Below the pieces are notes generated by a model that saw only the letters and a list, made by a program, of their open reading frames with translations, was not told the DNA's origin and did not search any database. Source: a filamentous cyanobacterium ESFC-1 (GTDB lineage Bacteria; Cyanobacteriota; Cyanobacteriia; Cyanobacteriales; Spirulinaceae). From it: a stretch of DNA of 37,319 bases. The first letter of the stretch is position 1; every line of letters starts with the position of its first letter. The stretch lies in assembly GCA_000380225.1 (NCBI GenBank), contig KB904821.1, positions 4,485,519 to 4,522,837 on the forward strand. The letters are read 5' to 3'. This document shows, piece after piece, positions 1 through 7,318 of the stretch. The translations under genes and the position numbers were made by a program.

Positions 1-1065
1 CATGAACGAACTCAAGCTTGGTACGAAAGTCAATGTAGGATTGGGTATAGTCAAACTTCCTCAATGCTTACCGCTTGGAAGAAAGAGGAAGAACTCGACT
101 TTTTAAACGAAGTCAGTTGTGTCCCTTTACAACAGGGTTTAAGACATTTACAAACAGCTTTTAGCAATTTCTGGGCAGGACGTACTAAATACCCTAACTT
201 CAAGAAAAAACACCAGGGAGGCAGTGCTGAGTTTAGCAAGTCGGCGTTTAAATATAGAAACGGCCAAATCTACTTAGCTAAATGTAAAGAACCCTTAGAT
301 ATTCGCTGGTCAAGACTAATCCCAGAAGGTTGCTCACCCAGTACCGTTACGGTTAGATTACATCCGTCCCGACGTTGGCACATCTCAATCCGGTTTGATG
401 ACCCGACAATCAAACCTTTACCCGTAACCGATAAAGCCATCGGCATTGATTTAGGGATTAATAGCTTAGTTACTACCAGTGATGGTAATAAAGTATCTAA
501 TCCCAAACATCTCAAAAAACATCACCAGAAACTGCGTAGAGCGCACAAAAGCCTTTCTCGCAAAGAAAAAGGGTCAAAGAATCGGGAGAAAGCCCGCAGA
601 AAAGTAGCTCGGATTCACGCCCAGATTACCGATACGCGAAAAGACCATCTACATAAGCTAACGACTCAACTCGTTCGTGAAAACCAAACGATTGTAGTTG
701 AGGATTTAGCAGTAAAAAACATGGTTAAAAACCGAAAACTCGCACAAGTTATTGCGGATGCGAGTTGGGGTGAAATCACGCGACAACTTGCCTATAAATG
801 TCGTTGGTATGGGAGAACCTATATCGAAATCGATAGATGGTTTCCTAGTTCCAAGCGATGTAGTAATTGTGGGCATATTGTCTCAAAAATGCCGTTAAAT
901 GTCCGAGAGTGGGAATGTCCTGAATGTGGGACTCGCCATGACCGGGATGTTAACGCCAGTAAAAACATTTTGGCTGCGGGACTCGCAGTGTCAGTCTGTG
1001 GAGCGAGTGTGAGACCCGAACAGAGTAAGTCTGTGAAGGCGACTGCTATGAAACTCCAAACCTAA
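1..1065 (+). CDS. tnpB: IS200/IS605-family TnpB, RNA-guided nuclease (5' end outside window)
   Basis: The frame is open from base 1, so the gene starts upstream of the window; 354 residues are visible. TnpB proteins are RuvC-type nucleases guided by a right-end RNA made from their own element. The RuvC acidic residues are present: Asp in GIDLGIN (about residue 150), Glu in VVEDLAV (about 234) and Asp in DRDVNAS (about 316). A zinc ribbon (CSNC, then CPEC) sits before the last one. The N-terminal motif LTAWKKE...LNEVSCVPLQQ is typical of the family. No tnpA is visible, although one could lie upstream. The frame is intact to its stop, so the nuclease may be active. Family identity is very secure; activity is inferred. 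Confidence 0.93.
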   Translation, partial: HERTQAWYESQCRIGYSQTSSMLTAWKKEEELDFLNEVSCVPLQQGLRHLQTAFSNFWAGRTKYPNFKKKHQGGSAEFSKSAFKYRNGQIYLAKCKEPLDIRWSRLIPEGCSPSTVTVRLHPSRRWHISIRFDDPTIKPLPVTDKAIGIDLGINSLVTTSDGNKVSNPKHLKKHHQKLRRAHKSLSRKEKGSKNREKARRKVARIHAQITDTRKDHLHKLTTQLVRENQTIVVEDLAVKNMVKNRKLAQVIADASWGEITRQLAYKCRWYGRTYIEIDRWFPSSKRCSNCGHIVSKMPLNVREWECPECGTRHDRDVNASKNILAAGLAVSVCGASVRPEQSKSVKATAMKLQT

Positions 1066-1115
1066 ATCGTGAGGTTTAGGAATCCCCGTCCGTTTACGGC
1101 GGGGAGGATGTCAAC
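1066..1115 (+). mobile_element. Right end of the first TnpB element, with omega-RNA hairpin
   Basis: Directly after the stop lies a hairpin at 1084-1104 (CCCCG stem, loop around CCGTTTACGG, then CGGGG), followed by GGATGTCAA. The same block follows the second tnpB at 5455-5487, with the same stem and a TGTCAA end. Sharing between two diverged elements marks it as the element's right end, which in TnpB systems is the scaffold of the guide RNA. The exact last base of the element is inferred from where the two copies stop matching. Confidence 0.75.
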
Positions 1116-1124
1116 ATTCCTCTA

Positions 1125-1153
1125 ACCAACAACCAATAACCAATAACCAATAA
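1125..1153. repeat. Heptamer tandem repeat (CCAACAA/CCAATAA)
   Basis: Four consecutive 7-bp units, one CCAACAA and three CCAATAA, immediately downstream of the TnpB right end. This is the short tandemly repeated repetitive (STRR) type known from filamentous cyanobacteria, and it recurs at least five more times in the window. Confidence 0.9.
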
Positions 1154-1981
1154 CTAAATCGTGGGAAAAAAGGTTTCGAGATAGGTTGAGAGAATAATCT
1201 CGCCCCAAAAGAACGTTATCGCAGTGGCGAGGGCTAAAAAAGGGCCGAAGGGCATAGGATGTTGACGATTATGCCAGCCTAACGCGATCGCGCCCGTGCC
1301 AATCAACGATCCGAGCAAACAAGCCAAAAACCCGGCAACTAAGAAGTTTTGCCAACCCAACCAAGCCCCCATCAGGGCAGCGAGTTTTGCGTCTCCTGCC
1401 CCCATTGCGGTTTTGCCAGCGACGAAACTGCCGATCAGCGCGATCGCGTCTAACAACCATATTCCTAACACAGCACCGCTAACACCAGCGATTAACCCCG
1501 CGATCGCCCCTTGCCAATTTTGGCTTTCCCAACCTCGCACCGCCATCATAAATAGTAAACCCAAAACCATCCCCGATTGGGTTAAAGCATTGGGTAGCGT
1601 CAGGGTATCCCAATCAATCAGGGACAATGCCAACAACCAACTCAACAACACCCAAGCCCCCAAGGTTTCCCAACTCAAGCCCAAAGCGAGAAAGGCAGCG
1701 ACAAACAAAAAGCCCGTAACTGCCTCAACCAGAGGATAACGAGGCGAAATCGGGGCGCGACAATGACGACATTTCCCCCGCAGCCACAACCACCCCAACA
1801 CCGGAACATTCTCCAATTTTCCCAAACGATGCAGACAATGGGGACAGCGAGAGGGGGGGTGCAAAATTGAGAGATTCGCGGGAAGTCGATACACCACCAC
1901 ATTCAAAAAACTGCCAATGGCTGACCCCAATGCGAAAATAATGGCGTAGGTGACTGCCCAGAATAGGGTATCGATCATCAT
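1154..1981 (-). CDS. pilD: Prepilin peptidase (type IV leader peptidase)
   Basis: Inner-membrane aspartyl protease that cleaves the leader of type IV prepilins and N-methylates the new N-terminal Phe. The N-terminal GSFLNVVVYRLP block, two CxxC pairs (CPHC and CRHC, about residues 47-75) of the cytoplasmic zinc-binding domain, and both catalytic Asp motifs (LIDWDTLTLPN and GAGDAKL, the GxGD signature) are all visible. Several hydrophobic helices follow, as expected for the polytopic family, and the length of about 275 aa is normal. Three start codons stand in a row (GTG 1984, ATG 1981, ATG 1978); I chose the first ATG. The small gene just upstream on the same strand ends about 6 bp before this start, so the two are probably cotranscribed. 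Confidence 0.93.
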   Translation of the reverse strand: MMIDTLFWAVTYAIIFALGSAIGSFLNVVVYRLPANLSILHPPSRCPHCLHRLGKLENVPVLGWLWLRGKCRHCRAPISPRYPLVEAVTGFLFVAAFLALGLSWETLGAWVLLSWLLALSLIDWDTLTLPNALTQSGMVLGLLFMMAVRGWESQNWQGAIAGLIAGVSGAVLGIWLLDAIALIGSFVAGKTAMGAGDAKLAALMGAWLGWQNFLVAGFLACLLGSLIGTGAIALGWHNRQHPMPFGPFLALATAITFFWGEIILSTYLETFFPTI

Positions 1982-1990
1982 CACCCCGGT

Positions 1991-2254
1991 TTAGTATCCT
2001 GTAGACTCAATTTGGTGTAACGGCACAAAACATTCCCTAGGGAGTAACGCGGGTTTCCCGCTAAAAATCAACTGTCCCCGGTAACTTTGGCGATCGATGG
2101 CGACTCCGAGGGGACGGTCTTTCCGTTCGGGGTGAACCTCGTAGTAGGTATTATAAATTTGTCGAGCCGCTTGGATCAGCCTGGGGTCTAACACGGCACT
2201 TAAATCGGTTGGGTTATCTTGATTATGCAATTGGTTTTTGGAAAGGTAAACCAC
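1991..2254 (-). CDS. Small conserved-looking protein upstream of pilD
   Basis: An 87-residue protein starting at GTG 2254 and ending 6 bp before the prepilin peptidase, so it is probably translationally coupled to it. It has no signal peptide or membrane helix. The middle reads like a small soluble fold (LDPRLIQAARQIYNTYYEVHPERKD...). I do not recognise a named domain. The tight spacing and coding-like composition support a real gene. A role with type IV pili is only a guess from position. Confidence 0.6.
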   Translation of the reverse strand: MVYLSKNQLHNQDNPTDLSAVLDPRLIQAARQIYNTYYEVHPERKDRPLGVAIDRQSYRGQLIFSGKPALLPRECFVPLHQIESTGY

Positions 2255-2675
2255 AATGTGTTCCCCAAATCAAAGCTTGCCTTTCAGTTTAAACTGGATT
2301 GTGCTTCGGAGTAGATTATTTTTTGGGGATGGTTTGTTATTAGCACCCAAGAGGAACGCTTTTGCAATAATTTACTGCTTTTTTGTTCTTGATGTTTCCC
2401 TGGGGACAGGATTGGTTTTTCCCCAGAAAGACGATCGAACATTCAGCCAGAGGTAGACTTTTAAATAAAAAGTCAAAGCTATATGTCAAAAGCATTTCAG
2501 CCCTAAAAAGTTAAGTATTGTTTCTGCTAGGGTTGTTGGTTAATGCTTTCAAGCGAATACCGGAAACAGGATTTTAATGGGGGGTTAGAGCGCCGACTGA
2601 CTCAGTTTAATCTCTAAGGAGACGAAGACGAATTATGATAACTGTTAACAATTAATTATTCATTATCAATGGTTT
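2255..2675. other. Intergenic region with no recognised gene
   Basis: This 421-bp spacer separates a minus-strand gene from the plus-strand LRAT gene, so it should hold both promoters. A 66-codon open frame at 2256-2456 has no family features and low-complexity content, and I do not call it. The last 45 bp are AT-rich (TGTTAACAATTAATTATTC) and likely form part of the promoter or leader of the next gene. I see no repeat, tRNA or terminator. Confidence 0.5.
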
Positions 2676-3359
2676 ATGGCACGCGGCGATCAGATTTATG
2701 TTTATCGTAAATTTTTCGATTTGGAGGGCGTTTACGAGCATCACGGCATTGATTGCGGCGATGGCAGTGTGATTCATTATCGCAAGCTGGAAACCGCCGA
2801 AGTTCAGCGTACTACTTGGGAAACTTTTACGCAAGGAAATCCGATTTTTCTACGACAATATCCTCATAGTTTTGTTGCGGATGTGGTGGTGAGTCGAGCC
2901 GAAAGTCGCTTGGGAGAGCGCAAGTACAATTTATTGTTTAATAACTGCGAACATTTTGCGGCTTGGTGCAAAATCGGCATTAATCAGAGCAATCAAATTC
3001 TCGATTTTGCTCCGGTTTTACGCCATATTAAAACAGAGCAATGGTACGAACCGATACAAGAAGCAATTGCAGGTACAGATACTAAAAACGCGCAGCAAAC
3101 TTTGAGCGCTGCTTTGGCTGATATTAAGGTGGTTTGGGATGATGTTCACCCCCGTTATAAAGCGGCTTTAACCGAACAGGAAACTTGGCAAAATGTAGCT
3201 AAGGAAGCCCTCAAACGCGATCGCGAGGATTTAGCGAGGGCAGCTTTATTACGCAAACAAGAGTATCACCAAAAAGCAGAGGATTTGGAGGGCTATTTGG
3301 CAAAGTTAGCGATGATGACAGAGAATTTACTGCGAAATCAGCAGAATATTGACAGCTAA
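2676..3359 (+). CDS. LRAT-domain protein with PspA/IM30-like C-terminal helix
   Basis: Residues 1-105 form an LRAT domain, a circularly permuted NlpC/P60 fold. It opens with GDQIYVYR and YEHHGIDCGDGSVIHY (candidate catalytic His23, with His34 as a possible third member). It continues with GERKYNLLFNNCEHFAAWCK, holding the nucleophile Cys91. Family members act as thiol acyltransferases or phospholipases on lipid esters. After a linker, residues 168-215 are helical and read WQNVAKEALKRDREDLARAA, close to the PspA/Vipp1 core pattern of AL..G.EDLAR.AL..K. The protein is 227 aa with no signal peptide, so it should be cytoplasmic or peripheral to membranes. The gene stands alone. The LRAT call is strong; the PspA-like call is by motif only. 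Confidence 0.85.
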   Translation: MARGDQIYVYRKFFDLEGVYEHHGIDCGDGSVIHYRKLETAEVQRTTWETFTQGNPIFLRQYPHSFVADVVVSRAESRLGERKYNLLFNNCEHFAAWCKIGINQSNQILDFAPVLRHIKTEQWYEPIQEAIAGTDTKNAQQTLSAALADIKVVWDDVHPRYKAALTEQETWQNVAKEALKRDREDLARAALLRKQEYHQKAEDLEGYLAKLAMMTENLLRNQQNIDS

Positions 3360-3455
3360 AATCGCGATTCTATCAAGGGCTTGCGACTCAATGGCGATCG
3401 CCAATCGCCCAACTTTCAGTAAAATGGCAGATAACGGTTAACATAAATAAATTAA

Positions 3456-4082
3456 ATGATGTTTAAATCTTGGTGCTTTGGGGCGATTTACTGGGTCGTC
3501 AGCCTGCTTTTGGTGTTGACGATTTATATCCCGCATAGTTACGCCAGCGAAATCAAATCTCTAGGAGTTGAAGTGGCGATCGCATCAGAATTAGAGCAAC
3601 CCGCAGCCGTTCCGATGATGGCGCTATCTTCAGCGAAAGCGATTGTTAAAAGTACCGCCGATCCGTCTGAAGTTTTGGGAGAAGCGGTATTTACAGAACT
3701 CGAAACGGGTTTAGAAGTGGCCGTAATTTTAGATAATGCGCCTACGGGAACTCATGCTTTCCATATCCATAAAATGGGGAATTGTGCCAATAACGGCAAA
3801 GCCGCGAAAGGGCATTTTAACCCCGAAAATGTCAAACATGGCTATCTCCCCAAAGATGGCTTTGAGAATGCCCACGCCGGGGATTTAGGCAATATTGAGA
3901 TTAATGAAGACGGTATGGGCATGATGGACTTGATGATTGAAGGCTTGAGTTTAGAGCAAGGAAAACACGCGATCGCGAATCGCAGCGTTATTCTTCACGC
4001 TCAAGCCGACGACTACGGACAACCCACAGGCAATGCAGGCGATCGCGTCGGTTGCGGCATTATTAACCTCGCTGCGATCTAA
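3456..4082 (+). CDS. sodC: Cu/Zn superoxide dismutase, exported
   Basis: Converts superoxide to oxygen and hydrogen peroxide outside the cytoplasm. Residues 1-30 form a signal peptide (hydrophobic SLLLVLTIYIP, then SYAS). All ligands can be found: His103 and His105 (FHIHKMGNC), His120 (GHFNP), His128, His140 and Asp143 (NAHAGDLGN) and His181 (VILHAQADDYG). The disulfide cysteines are Cys110 and Cys200, and the active-site Arg is Arg197 (GDRVGCG). The length of 208 aa suits a precursor of a roughly 175-aa enzyme. The start is ATG 3456, directly followed by a second ATG. Cyanobacteria more often rely on Fe, Mn or Ni enzymes, so this one may be an accessory periplasmic enzyme. Confidence 0.95.
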   Translation: MMFKSWCFGAIYWVVSLLLVLTIYIPHSYASEIKSLGVEVAIASELEQPAAVPMMALSSAKAIVKSTADPSEVLGEAVFTELETGLEVAVILDNAPTGTHAFHIHKMGNCANNGKAAKGHFNPENVKHGYLPKDGFENAHAGDLGNIEINEDGMGMMDLMIEGLSLEQGKHAIANRSVILHAQADDYGQPTGNAGDRVGCGIINLAAI

Positions 4083-4236
4083 CTGAAAATTTCAAGGGAT
4101 TGGCCCCAAATCTTAAGAATTACTATAGAATGTTGAGTAATATTACCAAAAATTTTGGGTCTAAGGTTCCCTGTCCCTTTAGGGCGGCTTTTCATTAATT
4201 GTGTTATGATTAAGAAACTCACTTGCGTTTCGTAGA
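4083..4236. mobile_element. Probable left end of the second TnpB element
   Basis: The 150 bp before the second tnpB contain a short palindrome (CCCTTTAGGG, about 4177-4186) followed by GCGGCTTTTCATTAATTG, a plausible subterminal hairpin for an IS605-type left end. The exact left boundary cannot be set from one copy. Confidence 0.4.
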
Positions 4237-5448
4237 ATGCTGAACCTTTCGTATCAGTATAAACTGAAATTAACGCCCCTACAAGCCGCCGCCATTGATG
4301 AGTGGCTTTCAGTTTGTCGTTCGGTTTATAACTATGCACTGAGAGAAAGGAAGGATTGGGTAAACTCCCGCAAGTGTTTGATAGACCGGTGTTCACTTCG
4401 GTCGGAGTACATCATCCCTCCTGATGCAAAACGCCCAACTTATGCCAGTCAGTGTAAATCCCTGACGGCGGCTAAACGAACCAACCCAAACCTTAAACTC
4501 CCTCAATCTCAAGTTCTGCAACAAACTCTGAAACAGTTAGAAGCAGCGTTTGTGAATATGTGGGATAGAGGATTTGGGTTTCCGCGTTTTAAGAAACAGA
4601 TGCGGTCATTTGTGTTTCCACAAGTTAAACCGGATGCGGTGAAGGGGAATACGATTGACCTTCCCAAAATTGGGAAAGTTGAGTTTCACAACTCCAGAGA
4701 TATTCCCGATGGCTTTATTTGTAAACAGATACGAGTCATCAAGAAAGCCAGTGGCTACTACGTCTCGGTTTCAATCCAATGCGACGTAGACGTTCCTGAC
4801 GTTATACCTCACGGCTATGCCATTGGGGTTGACTTAGGGTTAAACAGTTTCATCGCTACCAGCGAGAACCAATTTGTCAAAGGACACAAGTTTTTCAAGG
4901 AATCTGAAGGCCAGCTTGGATTGCTGCAACGGAGACTGAAAAACAAGACCAAAGGTTCAAGACGGTGGTTGAGAGTCAAGCGCCAAATTGGGCTACTGCA
5001 CGAAAAGATACACAACTGTCGCAAGGATTTCTTCTTCAAACTGGCTCATCAACTCTGTGATGGAGTGGGTATGATATTTGCAGAAGACTTGAATCTCGAA
5101 GCATTAGGACGGTCAGCTTTAAGGAAAGCTTGTCTCGATGCGGCTTGGGGTTCATTTCTAAATATCTTGGGCTATGTTTGTTGGAAGCGTGGCGTGTATT
5201 TCGCCAAGGTCAACGCAAACGGGACAAGTCAGATTTGTCCTAACTGCGGAACCAACTGCGGCAAGAAGTCCCTATCTCAACGAGTTCACCACTGTAAAGC
5301 TTGTGGCTACACTACCGACAGGGATGTAGCGGCGGCTCAAGTGGTAAAAGAACGAGGATTAAATGCGGTCGGGCAGGCCGTATCAACGCTCGTCGAGGGT
5401 AAAGATTTCGGGGCCGGAGTATATACTCCGGCTAGAGTCTCCCTGTGA
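4237..5448 (+). CDS. tnpB: IS200/IS605-family TnpB, complete, RNA-guided nuclease
   Basis: A complete 403-residue TnpB starting MLNLSYQYKLKLTPLQAAAI, the usual N-terminal helix-turn-helix block. RuvC acidic residues are Asp199 (GVDLGLNS), Glu283 (FAEDLNLEAL) and Asp363 (DRDVAAAQ). The zinc ribbon uses Cys334, Cys337, Cys353 and Cys356. No tnpA lies beside it, so this is a stand-alone tnpB that either moves in trans or is kept as a nuclease. It is clearly diverged from the copy at 1-1065 but ends in the same right-end hairpin. The 3' coding end holds a perfect 20-nt palindrome, GCCGGAGTATATACTCCGGC at 5413-5432, likely part of the guide-RNA fold. The protein is intact in frame. Confidence 0.95.
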   Translation: MLNLSYQYKLKLTPLQAAAIDEWLSVCRSVYNYALRERKDWVNSRKCLIDRCSLRSEYIIPPDAKRPTYASQCKSLTAAKRTNPNLKLPQSQVLQQTLKQLEAAFVNMWDRGFGFPRFKKQMRSFVFPQVKPDAVKGNTIDLPKIGKVEFHNSRDIPDGFICKQIRVIKKASGYYVSVSIQCDVDVPDVIPHGYAIGVDLGLNSFIATSENQFVKGHKFFKESEGQLGLLQRRLKNKTKGSRRWLRVKRQIGLLHEKIHNCRKDFFFKLAHQLCDGVGMIFAEDLNLEALGRSALRKACLDAAWGSFLNILGYVCWKRGVYFAKVNANGTSQICPNCGTNCGKKSLSQRVHHCKACGYTTDRDVAAAQVVKERGLNAVGQAVSTLVEGKDFGAGVYTPARVSL

Positions 5449-5487
5449 CGCGAGAATCCCCGACCGTTTATGGCGGGGAGTTGTCAA
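5449..5487 (+). mobile_element. Right end of the second TnpB element, with omega-RNA hairpin
   Basis: Hairpin at 5458-5478 with CCCCG and CGGGG arms, then AGTTGTCAA. It matches the block after the first tnpB. Sequence beyond about 5487 differs between the two sites and would supply the guide in a TnpB system. Confidence 0.75.
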
Positions 5488-5560
5488 AATCTGACTCTCC
5501 GAAGATTGTCAAAATTTAGCAGCATTTGTACAACTTACCCTATCGTCAAGGAGGAATCGA

Positions 5561-5854
5561 ATGGCGACTGAAATTCTCACGAAGCCTTCCAGTTCAACTT
5601 CGACTGTTCGTAAACACGCTCCCCGCTATCGGGTGTTACTCCACAACGACGACTTTAATTCCATGGAATATGTCGTCCAAACCATAATGAAAACCGTGGC
5701 TGGTATCACCCAACCCCAAGCCGTCAACATTATGATGGAAGCCCACAATAGCGGCGTAGCTTTAGTCATTACTTGCGCCTTAGAACACGCAGAATTTTAC
5801 TGCGAAACCCTGAAAAATCACGGCTTAACCAGTACCATCGAGCCGGACGAGTAA
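5561..5854 (+). CDS. clpS: ClpS adaptor of the Clp protease
   Basis: ClpS delivers N-degron substrates to the ClpA/ClpC chaperone. The 97-aa protein has a flexible N-terminus (about 20 residues rich in Ser/Thr), then the ClpS core: YRVLLHNDDFNSMEYVV, with the Asn-Asp-Asp pocket that binds the N-terminal residue, HNSGVALVITCALEHAEFY, and a C-terminal strand ending STIEPDE. A strong Shine-Dalgarno AAGGAGGA lies 6 bp before the ATG, which fixes the start. The next gene begins 3 bp after the stop on the same strand, so the two are probably one transcript. Confidence 0.96.
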   Translation: MATEILTKPSSSTSTVRKHAPRYRVLLHNDDFNSMEYVVQTIMKTVAGITQPQAVNIMMEAHNSGVALVITCALEHAEFYCETLKNHGLTSTIEPDE

Positions 5855-5857
5855 TTC

Positions 5858-6697
5858 TTGAACGCTTGGTCATCTAAACTCAGCGCGATTTCAACTTACC
5901 CAGTACCTCTGCGACTGGGTATTTTCGTTTTGAGTTTACTGTTACTTTGGGCCCCGGCTGCCATCCCCTTGTTACTCATTTTCCAAGATGACCCCAACGC
6001 CACCACAATCGCCACCATGGGGGCATTATTTATCATCTTCTTGCTGTGGGTGAATCTCTGGGGGCGCTTAGTGTACCGCCAACCCCACCTGCTGCGGCGC
6101 TACGGCTTGCGCTGGAGTGCTGCTAACGGCATCGATCTGCTTACAGGGTTAAGCGTGGGAGTAGGGGCGGTGATGGTGTTATTTGCCTTGATGGGGGCGT
6201 TGGGCTGGGTGGAATGGCAAGGGCGGTCAAATTTACCGCGTATCGCCTTAGAAGGGTTACTCAGTGGCTTGGGAGTAGGTTTCGCTGAGGAGTTGGTGTT
6301 TCGCGGTTGGCTCCACGACGAACTCAAGCGCGATTATGCCCCTAAAACGACGTTATGGGTCAATGGGGTCACTTTTGCCATTTTGCACTTTCTCAAGCCC
6401 TTGGGAGAGATTATCCGCACGTTTCCGCAGTTTCCGGGGTTGATGTTGTTGGGGTTAACTTTGATTTGGGCCCAGCGATCGCGCCACGGTCGGTTAGGGA
6501 TTTGTATCGGCTTACATGGGGGCTTGGTGTGGGGCTACTATATCCTCAATGTGGGTCAGGTCATCACCCTGCGCGATCGCGTCTCTCCTTGGATTACAGG
6601 GGTTGATGGCAATCCGGTGGCGGGGTTGATGGGGTTGTTATTTCTAACCTTTCTGGTGTTTTGGTATCGTTACCAAGCTTTGTCTCAACGCCGTTGA
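5858..6697 (+). CDS. CPBP-family intramembrane metalloprotease
   Basis: A polytopic protein of 279 aa with the CPBP (Rce1/Abi) motifs in order: EELVFRGWL (EExxxR), a middle block containing HFLKPLGE, and a C-terminal GLHGGLVWGYY with the third motif His. These residues form the glutamate/histidine active site inside the membrane. Family members cleave membrane peptides or proteins; the substrate here is unknown. The start is TTG 5858, only 3 bp after clpS, so translation is probably coupled. The next in-frame Met is inside the second hydrophobic helix and would remove the first helix. Pairing with clpS suggests, but does not prove, a link to proteolysis. Confidence 0.9.
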   Translation: MNAWSSKLSAISTYPVPLRLGIFVLSLLLLWAPAAIPLLLIFQDDPNATTIATMGALFIIFLLWVNLWGRLVYRQPHLLRRYGLRWSAANGIDLLTGLSVGVGAVMVLFALMGALGWVEWQGRSNLPRIALEGLLSGLGVGFAEELVFRGWLHDELKRDYAPKTTLWVNGVTFAILHFLKPLGEIIRTFPQFPGLMLLGLTLIWAQRSRHGRLGICIGLHGGLVWGYYILNVGQVITLRDRVSPWITGVDGNPVAGLMGLLFLTFLVFWYRYQALSQRR

Positions 6698-6785
6698 TTC
6701 GAGATTAATTGTTTATAGACAAAATCTCTGTGAGAAGATGGTTGAATAATCGCATTCTAAGAAAACCTTACATCAAAAATTAGTT

Positions 6786-7121
6786 ATGGCGCGAATTGAA
6801 TTTGCTAGAGGGATAGCTGAGGATATTATCCCTGATATCCGTTTGACGCGATCGCGGAGTGGCAACGGCGGTACAGCAACCTTCCGGTTTGACGACCCCA
6901 AAGTTTTAGGAAACGACTCCAGCGAAGAAATCACCGGGATGTATATGGTCGATGAAGAAGGCGAAATCATCACCCGCGAAGTCAAGGGCGTATTCGTCAA
7001 CGGCCAAGCCCGCGCCCTCGAAGCAATACTGATTATGAAAAGCGAAGACGAGTGGGAACGCTTTATGCGCTTTATGGGTCGTTATGCCGAAGACCAAGGT
7101 TTGGAGTTTGTCAAGTCTTAG
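6786..7121 (+). CDS. psb28: Photosystem II assembly factor Psb28
   Basis: Psb28 binds the cytoplasmic side of a photosystem II intermediate containing CP47 during assembly and is absent from the mature complex. The 111-aa protein matches the cyanobacterial type along its whole length: MARIEFARGI at the N-terminus, LTRSRSGNGGTATFRFD in the middle, GMYMVDEEGEI, and a conserved C-terminus GRYAEDQGLEFVKS. It has no signal or membrane segment, as expected. The 88-bp gap from the protease gene is AT-rich and probably holds its own promoter. Confidence is very high. Confidence 0.97.
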   Translation: MARIEFARGIAEDIIPDIRLTRSRSGNGGTATFRFDDPKVLGNDSSEEITGMYMVDEEGEIITREVKGVFVNGQARALEAILIMKSEDEWERFMRFMGRYAEDQGLEFVKS

Positions 7122-7167
7122 GTTCTTTGCCTTAAATTAGCAACTGGGGTGAGTTGGACTCGCTTCA

Positions 7168-7224
7168 GTTGTTGGTTATTGGTTATTAGTTATTGGTTAT
7201 TAGTTGTTGGTTATTGGTTATTGG
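7168..7224. repeat. Heptamer tandem repeat (GGTTATT/AGTTATT/GGTTGTT)
   Basis: About eight 7-bp units with single-base variants downstream of psb28. Same STRR family as at 10231-10342 and 37225-37319. Confidence 0.88.
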
Positions 7225-7240
7225 TGGTCAATTCAACTAA

Positions 7241-7318
7241 AGACAAAGGACAAATGACCAAGGACAAATGACCAAGGACAAATGACCAAGGACAAAGGAC
7301 AAATGACCAAGGACAAAA
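7241..7318 (+). repeat. AAGGACA/AATGACC tandem repeat carrying a Shine-Dalgarno
   Basis: Units of AAGGACAAATGACC (14 bp, two heptamers) are repeated four to five times up to the start of the next gene. The last AAGGA stands 5 bp before ATG 7319, so the repeat itself supplies the ribosome-binding site of the methyltransferase gene. Confidence 0.85.

Noticed and set aside
1296-1739. 147-aa open frame on the plus strand
   Set aside because: Antisense shadow of the prepilin peptidase gene.
2256-2456. 66-aa open frame before the LRAT gene
   Set aside because: No family features, no clear ribosome-binding site, and it lies in a promoter-like spacer.
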